This document shows positions 54,810-62,925 of a stretch of DNA of 64,000 nucleotides, in pieces (the first letter of the stretch is position 1; each line of letters opens with the position of its first letter). The position numbers and the translations under genes were made by a program. Source of the DNA: Geodermatophilus saharensis (lineage in GTDB: Bacteria > Actinomycetota > Actinomycetes > Mycobacteriales > Geodermatophilaceae); the NCBI RefSeq assembly GCF_900188205.1, contig NZ_FZOH01000005.1:1-64000 (forward strand). The letters are read 5' to 3'. A model generated the notes under the pieces. It was given only the letters and a program-made list of their open reading frames with translations. It made no database searches and was not told the DNA's origin.

Positions 54810-55780
54810 GAGTAGGCCTCCGCGGCGCTGGTGACCTTGCGGACGTAGGACTGGGTCTCGGCGTACGGCGGGACGCCGCCGGCGCGGGCCACCGCGCCCG
54901 GCCCGGCGTTGTAGGCGGCCAGGGCCAGGTCGGTGGACCCGAAGCGGTCGGTGAGCTGGCGCAGGTAGCGGGCCGCGCCGTCGACCGCCGAGGCCGGGTC
55001 CGACGCGTCGACGCCGAGGCCGGCCGCGGTGGCCGGCATGAACTGCATGAGCCCGGTGGCGCCGGCGGGGGAGACGGCGGAGGAGTCGAAGCCGGACTCC
55101 ACCTCCGCCACCCCGGCCAGCAGCGCCGGGTCGACGCCGTGGCGGGCGCCGGCGGCGGTGAACAGGTCGGCGTAGGGGACCCCGGCCAGGCCGGCCCCAC
55201 CGGTTGCCTGGGGAGCGGCGGCCGCGGCGGGCAGCACGCGGCGGATGACAGACGGGGTGCCCACGTCCTGCACCCGGACGACGTCGCCCTCCTGCGGCGC
55301 GGCGATCATCTTCCCGTCGCCGACGTAGACGCCGACGTGGTCGATGCCGGGACGCGACGGCGAGTTGTCGAAGAACACCAGGTCGCCGGGGCGGGCCTCG
55401 GCCAGGCTCGCGACCGGGGTGCCGGCGGTGGCCTGCTGGGAGCTGGTGCGCGGCAGGCCGATGCCCACGTCGGCGAAGACGCGCTGCACCAGGCCCGAGC
55501 AGTCCAGGCCCACCGACGGGTCGGTGCCGCCCCAGGCGTAGGGCACGCCGAGGTAGCGCTGCGCGGCGGCCACCACCTGCCCCTCCGGGCCGCCGCCGGC
55601 GGTCGCGGTCGCGCCGGTGGCGCCCGCCGGGGACGTGCCGGTGAGCCCGGCGGTGGCCGCGGCGCTCGCCCACGCGGTCGACGCCGCGGCGGACGTCGAC
55701 GTCGACGAGGCCGAGGCCAGGGTGAGGATTCGGTTCTGGATCTCGGCGATCCGGCCGTGCACCGCGGTCAGGCCCTCCAC
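54806..55780 (-). CDS. NlpC/P60 endopeptidase fused to a lytic transglycosylase
   Basis: This encodes 324 residues from GTG at 55780, with GGAGGAG 5 bases upstream. After a Ser/Ala-rich start comes an NlpC/P60 domain (about residues 75-190) with the catalytic Cys in VGLDCSGLVQRVFAD and His in GIDHVGVYVGDGK. It is followed by a family-1 lytic transglycosylase domain (about 205-320) with the catalytic Glu in VAEVESGFDSSAVSPAGATG and the LMQFMPATA and LALAAYNAGPGAV motifs. It could cut both peptide and sugar bonds of the wall. Lying between fliJ and fliK, it probably opens peptidoglycan for the rod, as FlgJ does elsewhere. No Sec signal is obvious; it may leave through the flagellar export path. 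Confidence 0.93.
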   Translation of the reverse strand: MEGLTAVHGRIAEIQNRILTLASASSTSTSAAASTAWASAAATAGLTGTSPAGATGATATAGGGPEGQVVAAAQRYLGVPYAWGGTDPSVGLDCSGLVQRVFADVGIGLPRTSSQQATAGTPVASLAEARPGDLVFFDNSPSRPGIDHVGVYVGDGKMIAAPQEGDVVRVQDVGTPSVIRRVLPAAAAAPQATGGAGLAGVPYADLFTAAGARHGVDPALLAGVAEVESGFDSSAVSPAGATGLMQFMPATAAGLGVDASDPASAVDGAARYLRQLTDRFGSTDLALAAYNAGPGAVARAGGVPPYAETQSYVRKVTSAAEAYS

Positions 55781-56232
55781 GGCTCCTCCTCCCCGTCGTC
55801 GGTGGCGGCCCGCACCGCGTGCCGGCGCGTGACCAGGTCGTCGACCGCGCGCTCCTCGGCGGTCAGCTCGGCGGCCCGCAGTGCCAGGAGGTGCCGCTCG
55901 CGCAGCCTCTCCAGCGCCCGGGTCTCCTGGGCGGCGGCGGTCCACCGCTGGCGCAGCAGGTCCGCCTGCTCGGCCGAGGCCTGCGCCGTCGACCGTGCGG
56001 CTGCTACATCGGCAGCCGCGGCCGCCGATGCGACCATCGCGGCGAGGAAGACGTGGGCGGGGGACGACGCGGGCGGCACCCGGCCGGCGAGCGCGGCGGC
56101 CAGCTCCTCGGCGCGGGCGGCGGCGTCGCGGGCGGCGGCCTCGGCCTCGGCCGCCGCCCGTGAGGCGGCCTCCTCGGCGGCGGCGCGCACCCGCAGCACG
56201 GGCTCGAGGCGGAAGGCGGCGCGCTTGCCCAC
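55768..56232 (-). CDS. fliJ: Flagellar export protein FliJ
   Basis: This encodes 154 residues from GTG at 56232, one base after the fliI stop. It is almost entirely alpha-helical coiled coil, rich in Ala, Arg and Glu. The start AFRLEPVLRVRAAAEEAASR matches the FliJ pattern 'F.L..vL..R...E'. FliJ acts like the stalk of the FliI hexamer and moves chaperones to FlhA. Sequence conservation is low; the call rests on the N-terminal pattern, length and position after fliI. Confidence 0.88.
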   Translation of the reverse strand: MGKRAAFRLEPVLRVRAAAEEAASRAAAEAEAAARDAAARAEELAAALAGRVPPASSPAHVFLAAMVASAAAAADVAAARSTAQASAEQADLLRQRWTAAAQETRALERLRERHLLALRAAELTAEERAVDDLVTRRHAVRAATDDGEEEPWRA

Positions 56233-56233
56233 G

Positions 56234-57532
56234 TCAGCCCGCGGTCACGAGCCGGTGCAGCATCGCCCAGGCGTCGTCGGGGGCGGTGCTGTCCTCCAGC
56301 GACTGGCGCAGGAAGGCGTCGATGGCGGGGGAGAGCATCCGGGCGCGGTCGACCAGCGGGTCGCTGCCGGCCTGGTAGGCGCCGATCTCCACGAGCTCCT
56401 TGACGTCGCGCAGCGCGCCCATGAGCCGCCGCATCTCGCGGGCGTCGGCCATCCGCGCCGGGGCGGTGACCGCGCCGGCGACCCGGGAGATCGACTCGAG
56501 CACGTCGACGGCGGGGAAGTGGCCGGCGGTGGCCAGCCGGCGGGTGAGCACCACGTGCCCGTCGAGGATGGAGCGGGCGGTGTCGGCGATCGGCTCGTTG
56601 TGGTCGTCGCCCTCGACGAGCACGGTGTAGAGCCCGGTGATCGACCCGGTGGCGCCGGGGCCGGCCTTCTCCAGCAGCCGCGGCATCATCGCGAATACGC
56701 TCGGCGGGTAGCCGCGGGTGGCCGGCGGCTCCCCGGCCGACAGGCCCACCTCGCGCTGGGCCATCGCGGTGCGGGTGATGGAGTCCATGAGCAGCAGCAC
56801 GTCGCGGCCCTGGTCGCGGAAGCCCTCGGCGATGCGGGTGGCCACGAACGCGGCCTTGAGCCGCACCAGCGGCGGCTCGTCGGAGGTGGCGACGACGACG
56901 ACGGTGCGCGCCATCCCCTCCGCGCCGAGGTTCTCCTCGAGGAACTCCTTGACCTCCCGGCCCCGCTCGCCGATCAGCCCGATGACCCGGACGTCGGCCT
57001 CGGTGCCCCGGGTGATCTGCGCCAGCAGCGTGGACTTGCCGACGCCGGAGCCGGCGAAGATGCCCAGTCGCTGCCCCTTGCCGACCGGCACGAGGGTGTC
57101 CAGCGCGCGGACGCCGACCGGCAGCGGCTCCTCCACCCGGCGGCGCGACAGTGCGTGCGGGGTCTCGCTGGCCAGGTCCACCCAGTCCACCCCGGCGCCG
57201 AGCGGGCCCAGCCCGTCCACCGGGCGGCCCAGCCCGTCGAGCACCCGCCCCAGCAGCGCCTCGCCGACGGGCACCTGCAGCGGCATGCCGGTGGCGCGCA
57301 CCGGCGCGCCGGCGTGCACGCCCGAGATCTCGCCCAGCGGCATGCAGGTCAGCCGGTCGCGGGAGACGGCGACGACCTCGGCGAGCAGGCCCGCGCCCAC
57401 CTCGACCAGGTCGCCGACGGCGGCGACGACGCCCTCGACGGTGAGGGTCAGCCCCATGGCGCCGACGACGGAGCCGGTCAGCTGCGGGCGGGCGGCCAGC
57501 CGGGCACGGGAGAGGACGGCGGCGGTGGACAT
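56234..57532 (-). CDS. fliI: Flagellum-specific ATPase FliI
   Basis: This encodes 432 residues from ATG at 57530-57532. Walker A is LGIFAGSGVGKSTLLAQITR near residue 160, with GERGREVKEFLEENLG, Walker B DVLLLMDSITRTAMAQREVG, and the PPATRGYPPSVFAMMPRLLE segment. It resembles the F1-ATPase beta subunit and forms a hexamer at the export gate. It overlaps the fliH stop by one base. Confidence 0.97.
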   Translation of the reverse strand: MSTAAVLSRARLAARPQLTGSVVGAMGLTLTVEGVVAAVGDLVEVGAGLLAEVVAVSRDRLTCMPLGEISGVHAGAPVRATGMPLQVPVGEALLGRVLDGLGRPVDGLGPLGAGVDWVDLASETPHALSRRRVEEPLPVGVRALDTLVPVGKGQRLGIFAGSGVGKSTLLAQITRGTEADVRVIGLIGERGREVKEFLEENLGAEGMARTVVVVATSDEPPLVRLKAAFVATRIAEGFRDQGRDVLLLMDSITRTAMAQREVGLSAGEPPATRGYPPSVFAMMPRLLEKAGPGATGSITGLYTVLVEGDDHNEPIADTARSILDGHVVLTRRLATAGHFPAVDVLESISRVAGAVTAPARMADAREMRRLMGALRDVKELVEIGAYQAGSDPLVDRARMLSPAIDAFLRQSLEDSTAPDDAWAMLHRLVTAG

Positions 57533-58437
57533 CAGGACGGGCCCCCGCCCGACAGCACCGCCCGCACCCGCGCCAGCGCCGTCGACAGCTGGGCGTCGAC
57601 CCGGCGTGGGCCGCACTCGGCGACCGCCCCGGCCCGCTCGACCGCGTCGTCGCCGACGACGGTGACCGTCGGGGGGAGCGCGGCGAGGGCGTGCGGGGGG
57701 ATCTCGGCGAGGTCGTCGGGGTGCAGCCGGACCACGGCGGGGGCGTCGGTGGGGACGAGGGTCAGGGCGCGGCGCACCGCGTCGAGGCCGGCGCTGGTCG
57801 AGGCCGACAGCTCGCGGCCGAGCAGCTCCTCGACCAGGCCCAGGGCGCCGTCGAGCACGGTGTCGCGGACGTCGTCGGCGGTGGGCACGGCGGCGGCCTC
57901 CAGCGCGGTGACGGCGGCGGCGAGGGCCGCGGTGGCCGAGGCCATGCGGCGCTCCCAGCGGGCCTGCACGTCGGCCAGCCGCGCGGCCGCGGCGGCCTCG
58001 GCCTCGGCGACGACCTGGCCGGCGGCGGCCACGCCCTCGGCGTGCCCGGCGGCGAAGCCCTCCTGGCGGGCGAACTCGCGCAGCCGGGTCAGCTCCTCGG
58101 CGTACACGTCGCCCAGGCGCAGCACGCCGCGGCCGTTGGGCACCGGGACGTCGGCGGCGCGGCGGCTCGCCGTCCGCCGCTCGACGGTGACCTCGGGGGC
58201 GGAGGCGACCACCGGCGAGGGACCGGCCGGCGCCGGCGCGGGGGCCGGCCGGGGGACCGGCGGCACGGTCGTCCCGGCGACCTGCCGGTAGGGCGCCGCC
58301 GCGCTGGCCGAGGCGCCGCGCAGCAGCACCGACCGCCGCACGCCCCGGTCGGCCCCGTCCAGGGGCCCGCCGCGAGCCTGCGAGCGGTGGGGGGGACGGG
58401 GTCCTTCAAGGCGTCCTTCGTCAGGAGACGAACTCAT
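57532..58437 (-). CDS. fliH: Flagellar assembly protein FliH
   Basis: This encodes 301 residues. Residues 1-115 are disordered and rich in Pro, Ala and Arg. A helical region follows (EELTRLREFARQEGFAAGHA with the GxxxG-type spacing seen in FliH), then the C-terminal domain with LGLVEELLGRELSASTSAGL and VVRLHPDDLAEIP. FliH binds and restrains FliI and links it to the C-ring. The gene overlaps fliG by 17 bases. Confidence 0.9.
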   Translation of the reverse strand: MSSSPDEGRLEGPRPPHRSQARGGPLDGADRGVRRSVLLRGASASAAAPYRQVAGTTVPPVPRPAPAPAPAGPSPVVASAPEVTVERRTASRRAADVPVPNGRGVLRLGDVYAEELTRLREFARQEGFAAGHAEGVAAAGQVVAEAEAAAAARLADVQARWERRMASATAALAAAVTALEAAAVPTADDVRDTVLDGALGLVEELLGRELSASTSAGLDAVRRALTLVPTDAPAVVRLHPDDLAEIPPHALAALPPTVTVVGDDAVERAGAVAECGPRRVDAQLSTALARVRAVLSGGGPS

Positions 58438-59500
58438 CGTCCCCGCCGCGGGAGATGGTCAGCACGCCCTGCTCCTCGAGGGTGCGGATGACCGCGACGA
58501 TCTTGCCCTGCGACTCCTCCACGGTGCGGGCGCGGACCGGGCCGAGCAGCTCGATCTCCTCGGCGAGGTTCTCCGCCGCGCGCTCGGAGAGGTTCCGCAC
58601 CACCTTGTCCCGGACGTCGGGGCGCACGCCCTTGAGCGCGGTGGCCAGGTCGCTGGAGGCGACCTCGCGCAGCACCAGCTGCATGGAGCGGTCGTCGATC
58701 GTGACGATGTCCTCGAACACGAACATCTGCGCGCGCACCTGCTCGGCCAGCTCCGGGTCGGAGGAGTCCAGCCACTCGAGGATGGAGCGCTCGGTGGGCC
58801 GCGGCGAGCGGTTGATGATCTCGACGAGGGTCTCGACGCCGCCGACGGTGGACATGTCCTGGTGGGCCAGCAGCGACCCCATGCGCCGGCTGAGCTCCTC
58901 CTCGACCAGCCGGACCATCTCCGGGGAGGTGCGGTCCATCGTGGCGATCCGGTGGGCGACCTCGGCCTGCTGCTCCGGGCCGAACCCGGAGAGCACCTCG
59001 GCCGACTGCCCGGCCGACAGGTGGGCCAGCACCAGCGCGATGACCTGCGGGTGCTCGTCCTTGAGGAAGGTGACCAGCTGGCGGACGTCGGCGTTGCGCA
59101 GCGAGGCGAAGGGCACCTCGGTGTAGACGACGTTGAGCCGGGCGAGGATGCCCTCGGCCTTGTCCTCGCCCAGCCCGGCGGCGAGGATCTCGCGGGCGAA
59201 GTCGACGCCGCCGCGGCCCACGAAGCGCTGGGCGGCCATCATCGTGTGGAACTCCGACAGCACGCCGTCGACGTCCTCGGGCTCCACGGTGCCCAGCTTC
59301 ATGATCTCGCGGGTGAGGGCCTCGACCTCGCGGGCGTTGAGCTTGGACAGCAGCAGCCCGGCCTCCTCCTTGCTCATCTGGGCGAGGAAGACGGCGGCCT
59401 TGCGCAGGCCCGGCATCTCCGGGCGCGGGGGCGCAGGCGGCAGGGCGGGCAGGTTGGTCCCGCCCGCGCCGACGAGCTGCTCGACACTGGCCAGCGTCAT
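58421..59500 (-). CDS. fliG: Flagellar motor switch protein FliG
   Basis: This encodes 359 residues. The N-terminal domain for MS-ring binding begins with KAAVFLAQMSKEEAGLLLSK. The EHPQ motif appears as LKDEHPQVIALVLAHLSAGQ near residue 147. The C-terminal torque helix carries the charged residues (DRSMQLVLREVASSDLATAL, then DVRDKVVRNLSERAAENLAE). It turns stator movement into rotor rotation. It overlaps fliF by 4 bases and fliH by 17. Confidence 0.97.
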   Translation of the reverse strand: MTLASVEQLVGAGGTNLPALPPAPPRPEMPGLRKAAVFLAQMSKEEAGLLLSKLNAREVEALTREIMKLGTVEPEDVDGVLSEFHTMMAAQRFVGRGGVDFAREILAAGLGEDKAEGILARLNVVYTEVPFASLRNADVRQLVTFLKDEHPQVIALVLAHLSAGQSAEVLSGFGPEQQAEVAHRIATMDRTSPEMVRLVEEELSRRMGSLLAHQDMSTVGGVETLVEIINRSPRPTERSILEWLDSSDPELAEQVRAQMFVFEDIVTIDDRSMQLVLREVASSDLATALKGVRPDVRDKVVRNLSERAAENLAEEIELLGPVRARTVEESQGKIVAVIRTLEEQGVLTISRGGDDEFVS

Positions 59501-61095
59501 CGGACGTCACTCAGCCAGCCGCGCAGCATCTGCGCCACCTCGTCGGGACGTTCGCTGACCATCGAGGCGATCTCCCCTCGGACGCGCTGGCGCTCGGCGG
59601 CCTCCAGCTCCAGTGCACGGGTGTCCAGCACGGCGGTGTCGTCGCGGGAGCTGGCCACCCGCAGCCGCTCCAGCTCGGCCATCAGGCCGTCGTCGATCTC
59701 GTAGGGCTCGTCGTCCTCGTCCTCCTCGTCGTCGCCGCGGCGGCGCGAGCGCAGCCAGACGACCAGGACGAGGAGCGCGATGCCGAGGGCGATGCCGCCG
59801 GTGCGGATCAGCGACCACATCTGGGCCTGCTGCTCGGCCTCGCGGGCCTCGGCCATGGCCGCGGCGGCCTCGTCGGCGGCCTCGGTGTCGAAGGCCAGCG
59901 AGGCGACGCTGATGTCGTCGCCGCGGGCCTCGTCGAGGCCCACCGCGTTGCTCACCAGGTCCTGGACCTGCGCCTGGTTGAGCCCGCCGGCCACGGTGTC
60001 GTCCATGACGACGGCGACGGTGAGCCGCTTGACCTCACCGGGCGCGGTCACGGTGTTGGTGACCGTCTGGTCGACGGCGTTGTTCGACGTCGAGGACTCC
60101 GTCGAGTACTCCGCCTGCCCGCCGCCGGTGCCGTTCGCGGCGTCGGCGGTGTTCTCCGGGCCCAGCACGCCGCCCACGGCGGTGCCGTCCCCGGTGTAGG
60201 TCTCCGTCGAGCTCTGCTGGGACACCGGCGGGGTGCCGTCGGTGTAGCCGTAGGTGGTCGCCGTGCTGTCGCGCTGCGACATGTCGAGGTCGGCGCGCAC
60301 CGAGACCTCCGCGTGCCCGGGGCCGAGCACCCGGTCGAGGATGGCCTGCGCGTTGGCGGCCAGCCGGGTCTCGTAGTCCGACTCCATCTGCGAGCGTGCG
60401 TCGCCGGCGGCCGAGGTCAGCCCCGTCCCGGCGGCCGAGAGCAGCTGCCCGGACGAGTCGCTGACGGTGACCTGCTCGGGCTCCATCCCCTCGATGCTCG
60501 AGGAGACCAGGTTGGTGATCGAGGCGACCTGCTCACCGGTCAGCTGCGTGCCGCGCTCGACGTCGAGCAGCACCGAGGCGGTCGGCTCGGCCTCGTCGGA
60601 GGCGAACACCTCCTCCTCGGGCAGCGCCACGTGCACGACCGCCTGCGAGACGCCGTCGAGCGCCTCGAGGGTGTTGGCGAGCTCGCCCTCGATGGCGCGC
60701 TGGTACTGCACCTGCTGCTGGAACTCGCTGGTGGTGATGCCCTGCTCGTCGAGCAGCGCGTACCCGGTCTCCGCGCCGGCGGGCAGGCCCTTGCCGCTCA
60801 TCTGCAGCCGCAGGTCGTAGACGGCGTCGTTGGCGACCAGGATCGTCTGGCCGCCGTCGGCGAGCTCGTAGGCGACGCCGCCGGCGTTGAGCTCCTCGAC
60901 GATCGCGGAGGCGTCGGTCGAGGCGAGGTTGGAGAACAGCGGCGCCATGGTCGGCGTCGTGACCCAGCGGTAGAAGACGAAGCCGCCGAGGGCCAGCCCG
61001 GCGACCAGCAGGCCGATGACGACCTTCTGGCCCAGGCTGATCGTGGCCAGGGTGCCGCGCACCTTCGCCAGCGGCCCCGCCAGTGCGGGAGGCAT
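59497..61095 (-). CDS. fliF: Flagellar MS-ring protein FliF
   Basis: This encodes 532 residues. The first membrane segment (KVVIGLLVAGLALGGFVFYR) is followed by the ring-building region (MAPLFSNLASTDASAIVEEL and FQQQVQYQRAIEGELANTLE). A Ser/Thr-rich beta-collar region lies between about 290 and 400. The second membrane segment (LIRTGGIALGIALLVLVVWL) precedes an acidic cytosolic tail that binds FliG (DDGLMAELERLRVA and onward). FliF is the base on which the export gate and rod assemble. Length is normal. Confidence 0.97.
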   Translation of the reverse strand: MPPALAGPLAKVRGTLATISLGQKVVIGLLVAGLALGGFVFYRWVTTPTMAPLFSNLASTDASAIVEELNAGGVAYELADGGQTILVANDAVYDLRLQMSGKGLPAGAETGYALLDEQGITTSEFQQQVQYQRAIEGELANTLEALDGVSQAVVHVALPEEEVFASDEAEPTASVLLDVERGTQLTGEQVASITNLVSSSIEGMEPEQVTVSDSSGQLLSAAGTGLTSAAGDARSQMESDYETRLAANAQAILDRVLGPGHAEVSVRADLDMSQRDSTATTYGYTDGTPPVSQQSSTETYTGDGTAVGGVLGPENTADAANGTGGGQAEYSTESSTSNNAVDQTVTNTVTAPGEVKRLTVAVVMDDTVAGGLNQAQVQDLVSNAVGLDEARGDDISVASLAFDTEAADEAAAAMAEAREAEQQAQMWSLIRTGGIALGIALLVLVVWLRSRRRGDDEEDEDDEPYEIDDGLMAELERLRVASSRDDTAVLDTRALELEAAERQRVRGEIASMVSERPDEVAQMLRGWLSDVR

Positions 61096-61430
61096 CAGAC
61101 CGGCATCCTCATGATCTCGGTGAAGGCCTCGACGGCCTTGTTCTTCAGGGTCACGACCATCTCGGTGGCCACGGAGGACTCCTGGGCCGCGATCATGTAG
61201 TCGTGCACGTCACGCAGGTCGCCGGTGGCGGCCTGCACGGCCAGCTCGTCCCGGGTCGACTGCAGCGCCCCGAGCTGCTCGAGCGCCCCGGTGAGCGCCG
61301 CGGCGAAGCCCTCGCCGGAGGCACCGGGCGCCGGCTGCCCGGCCTGCGCGGCCTGGGTGGCCCCGGCGCCCTGGAGGGGGCCGACGGTCGGGACGGTGGG
61401 CAGCGAGATGCCGCCGATGGGGGACGTCAC
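61095..61430 (-). CDS. fliE: Rod-MS ring junction protein FliE
   Basis: This encodes 111 residues from GTG at 61430, overlapping fliF by one base. The C-terminal half has the family signature (DLRDVHDYMIAAQESSVATE, then MVVTLKNKAVEAFTEIMRMP). The N-terminal half is Ala/Gly-rich. FliE links the rod to the MS ring and the export gate. Confidence 0.94.
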   Translation of the reverse strand: MTSPIGGISLPTVPTVGPLQGAGATQAAQAGQPAPGASGEGFAAALTGALEQLGALQSTRDELAVQAATGDLRDVHDYMIAAQESSVATEMVVTLKNKAVEAFTEIMRMPV

Positions 61431-61432
61431 GG

Positions 61433-61831
61433 TCAGCCCTTCCCGAGCTGCAGGGCGGCCTGGTAGGCGGAGGTCGCCCGCTCCAGGGACGCCAGGTTCG
61501 CCTGGTAGCCGCGCTGGGCCATGATCAGCTGGGTCATCTGGTCGCCGAGGTCGATGTCGGGGTAGCGCACGTAGCCCTCGGCGTCGGCCAGCGGGTGGTC
61601 GGGCTCGTACACCAGCCGACCCTCGCCGCTGCCGAACTCCGCGCCGGCGATGCGCACGCCGCCCTCGCCGGAGCCGTAGTCCACGGCCTGCGCGACGACC
61701 ATGCGCTCGCGGAACGCCTCGCCGTCGGTCGAGCTGACGGTGTTGACGTTGGCGATGTTGTCCGAGACGGCGTCCATCCAGCGGCGGTGGACCGACAGTC
61801 CGGACCCGGAGATGTCGATGCTGTCGAACAC
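61433..61831 (-). CDS. flgC: Proximal rod protein FlgC
   Basis: This encodes 132 residues. The N-terminal rod signature is SGSGLSVHRRWMDAVSDNIA, followed by NVNTVSSTDGEAFRERMVV. The C-terminal helix reads QMTQLIMAQRGYQANLASLE and ends in RATSAYQAALQLGKG. Both helices are needed for rod polymer packing. It is two bases from fliE. Confidence 0.96.
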   Translation of the reverse strand: MFDSIDISGSGLSVHRRWMDAVSDNIANVNTVSSTDGEAFRERMVVAQAVDYGSGEGGVRIAGAEFGSGEGRLVYEPDHPLADAEGYVRYPDIDLGDQMTQLIMAQRGYQANLASLERATSAYQAALQLGKG

Positions 61832-61832
61832 G

Positions 61833-62180
61833 TCACGCCGTCCTGAGGGCCGTGCGCAGACCGCTGTACTTGCCGTCGAGCGCGGTCAGCGCGAGCTGGT
61901 AGCGCAGGCCGGTCTCGGTGGCGATGACCGTCTCGCTGTCGAGGTTCACGTTGTTGCCGTCCGTCCGCGTGGGCTCCAGCGAGCGGGCGATCGAGCCACC
62001 GGAGACCGTCGGCGTCCGGCCCTGGCGCAGCTCGGCGCGCAGCGAGGACTCGAAGTCGGTCCGGCCGGCGAGGAAGCCCGGCGTCTGGACGTTGGCGATG
62101 TTGTCCGCCGTCACGCGCTGGCGCTGGGCCAGGCCGCTCAGCGCCGCGTGCAGCGTCGCCGTCGTGACGTCGCCGATCAT
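61833..62180 (-). CDS. flgB: Proximal rod protein FlgB
   Basis: This encodes 115 residues. The rod signature AALSGLAQRQRVTADNIANV is followed by QTPGFLAGRTDFESSLR. The C-terminal helix has NVNLDSETVIATETGLRYQL. It is the first gene of the large flgB-flgE transcript. A FliA/WhiG-like promoter lies about 130 bases upstream. Confidence 0.96.
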   Translation of the reverse strand: MIGDVTTATLHAALSGLAQRQRVTADNIANVQTPGFLAGRTDFESSLRAELRQGRTPTVSGGSIARSLEPTRTDGNNVNLDSETVIATETGLRYQLALTALDGKYSGLRTALRTA

Positions 62181-62310
62181 CGGGCGGACCGCCGGTGGGC
62201 AGGACGGCAGGACACGGGGTGCCTCCGGGTACGTCGGGGACCCCCGCGCGCGAGCGCGAGGGGTGGGGCCGCCGATCCGTGGCGAGAGTGGTGCTGTCCG
62301 TGCAGGGTCG

Positions 62311-62338
62311 TCATCGGCAGCGTTCCGTCAGACCTTGA
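62311..62338 (-). promoter_or_regulatory. FliA/WhiG-type promoter candidate before flgB
   Basis: On the minus strand TCAAGGTC (starting at 62338) is followed 16 bases after TCAA by GCCGATGA (62311-62318). The FliA/SigD/WhiG consensus is TAAA-N15/16-GCCGATAA, so the -10 differs at one position and the -35 core at one. The spacing is correct and the site is intergenic. The leader would be about 120 bases. Confidence 0.65.
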
Positions 62339-62403
62339 CGACACTCCGTGACACGGGTGACCGGTGTGACGGGCGGCGCGACCGAGGGGGACGAGCCGGG
62401 GGA

Positions 62404-62500
62404 GGCCCCCGTGCCCCACGAGGTGCCCGTGTAGCGCTAGTGGCACCCCAGGGGACGCCCCCTTGCCCTACGAGTGCCTTTGTAGCGCTATTGGCACTGC
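62404..62500. repeat. Two tandem ~51-base repeats with core TAGCGCTA
   Basis: Unit 1 (62405-62447) and unit 2 (62457-62498) share the order GCCCCC, TGCCC, ACGAG, TGCC, four bases, TAGCGCTA, two bases, GGCAC. The eight-base palindrome TAGCGCTA sits at 62432-62439 and 62483-62490. The outer stem changes sequence but stays paired (GGTGCC/GGCACC, AGTGCC/GGCACT). This lies in the 400-base gap between the FliT-like gene and flgB, which otherwise holds only the promoter candidate. Unit 2 shares GTGCCTTTGT with the repeat at 51589-51662. Confidence 0.8.
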
Positions 62501-62580
62501 CGGGGCGGGACGACGACGGCCGGGCCCGCCGTGAGGCGGACCCGGCCGTGTCGGGAGCTGTGCAGACGTGCTAGGGGCGG

Positions 62581-62925
62581 TCAGAGCGCCCTGTCGACGA
62601 AGGCCGCGACGGGGCGGGGGCGGTAGGCCATGCGGGCGGCGACGTCGCGCTGGCGCTGGGACTGGGTGATCCGCTCGACGAGCTCCTCGGCGACGGCGAG
62701 CTGGTGCTGCAGCAGCCGCGCGGCGCGCTCGCGCAGGTCCGGCGGGAGCGGCCCGAGCATCGTGGGCGGCGTCCAGTCCTCCATGCGCCGGCCCCAGGCG
62801 GCGATCTCGTCGGCGCGGTCGCCGCGGATCGAGCGCTCGGCGTCGAGGACCTCGACCTCCATCTCCTCGAGGGCGGCGGCCCACTCGGTGCGCCGCTGCT
62901 CCTCGGCGGAGCGCGGCGCGGTCAT
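62581..62925 (-). CDS. FliT-like small protein after fliS
   Basis: This encodes 114 residues from ATG at 62925, overlapping the fliS stop (ATGA). It is wholly helical and charged, with AEEQRRTEWAAALEEMEVEV and RERAARLLQHQLAVAEELVE, and ends RPRPVAAFVDRAL. I cannot assign it by sequence alone. Length, helical nature and position after fliD-fliS fit the FliT chaperone of FliD. FlgN-type chaperones are an alternative. Confidence 0.65.
   Translation of the reverse strand: MTAPRSAEEQRRTEWAAALEEMEVEVLDAERSIRGDRADEIAAWGRRMEDWTPPTMLGPLPPDLRERAARLLQHQLAVAEELVERITQSQRQRDVAARMAYRPRPVAAFVDRAL

Noticed and set aside
53948-58291. A very long open frame on the plus strand (over 1400 codons) opposite the flagellar genes
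   Set aside because: It is antisense to fliK, NlpC-SLT, fliJ, fliI and fliH, all of which have clear motifs. Long antisense frames are expected at this GC content, and its translation is Arg/Pro-rich without domains.
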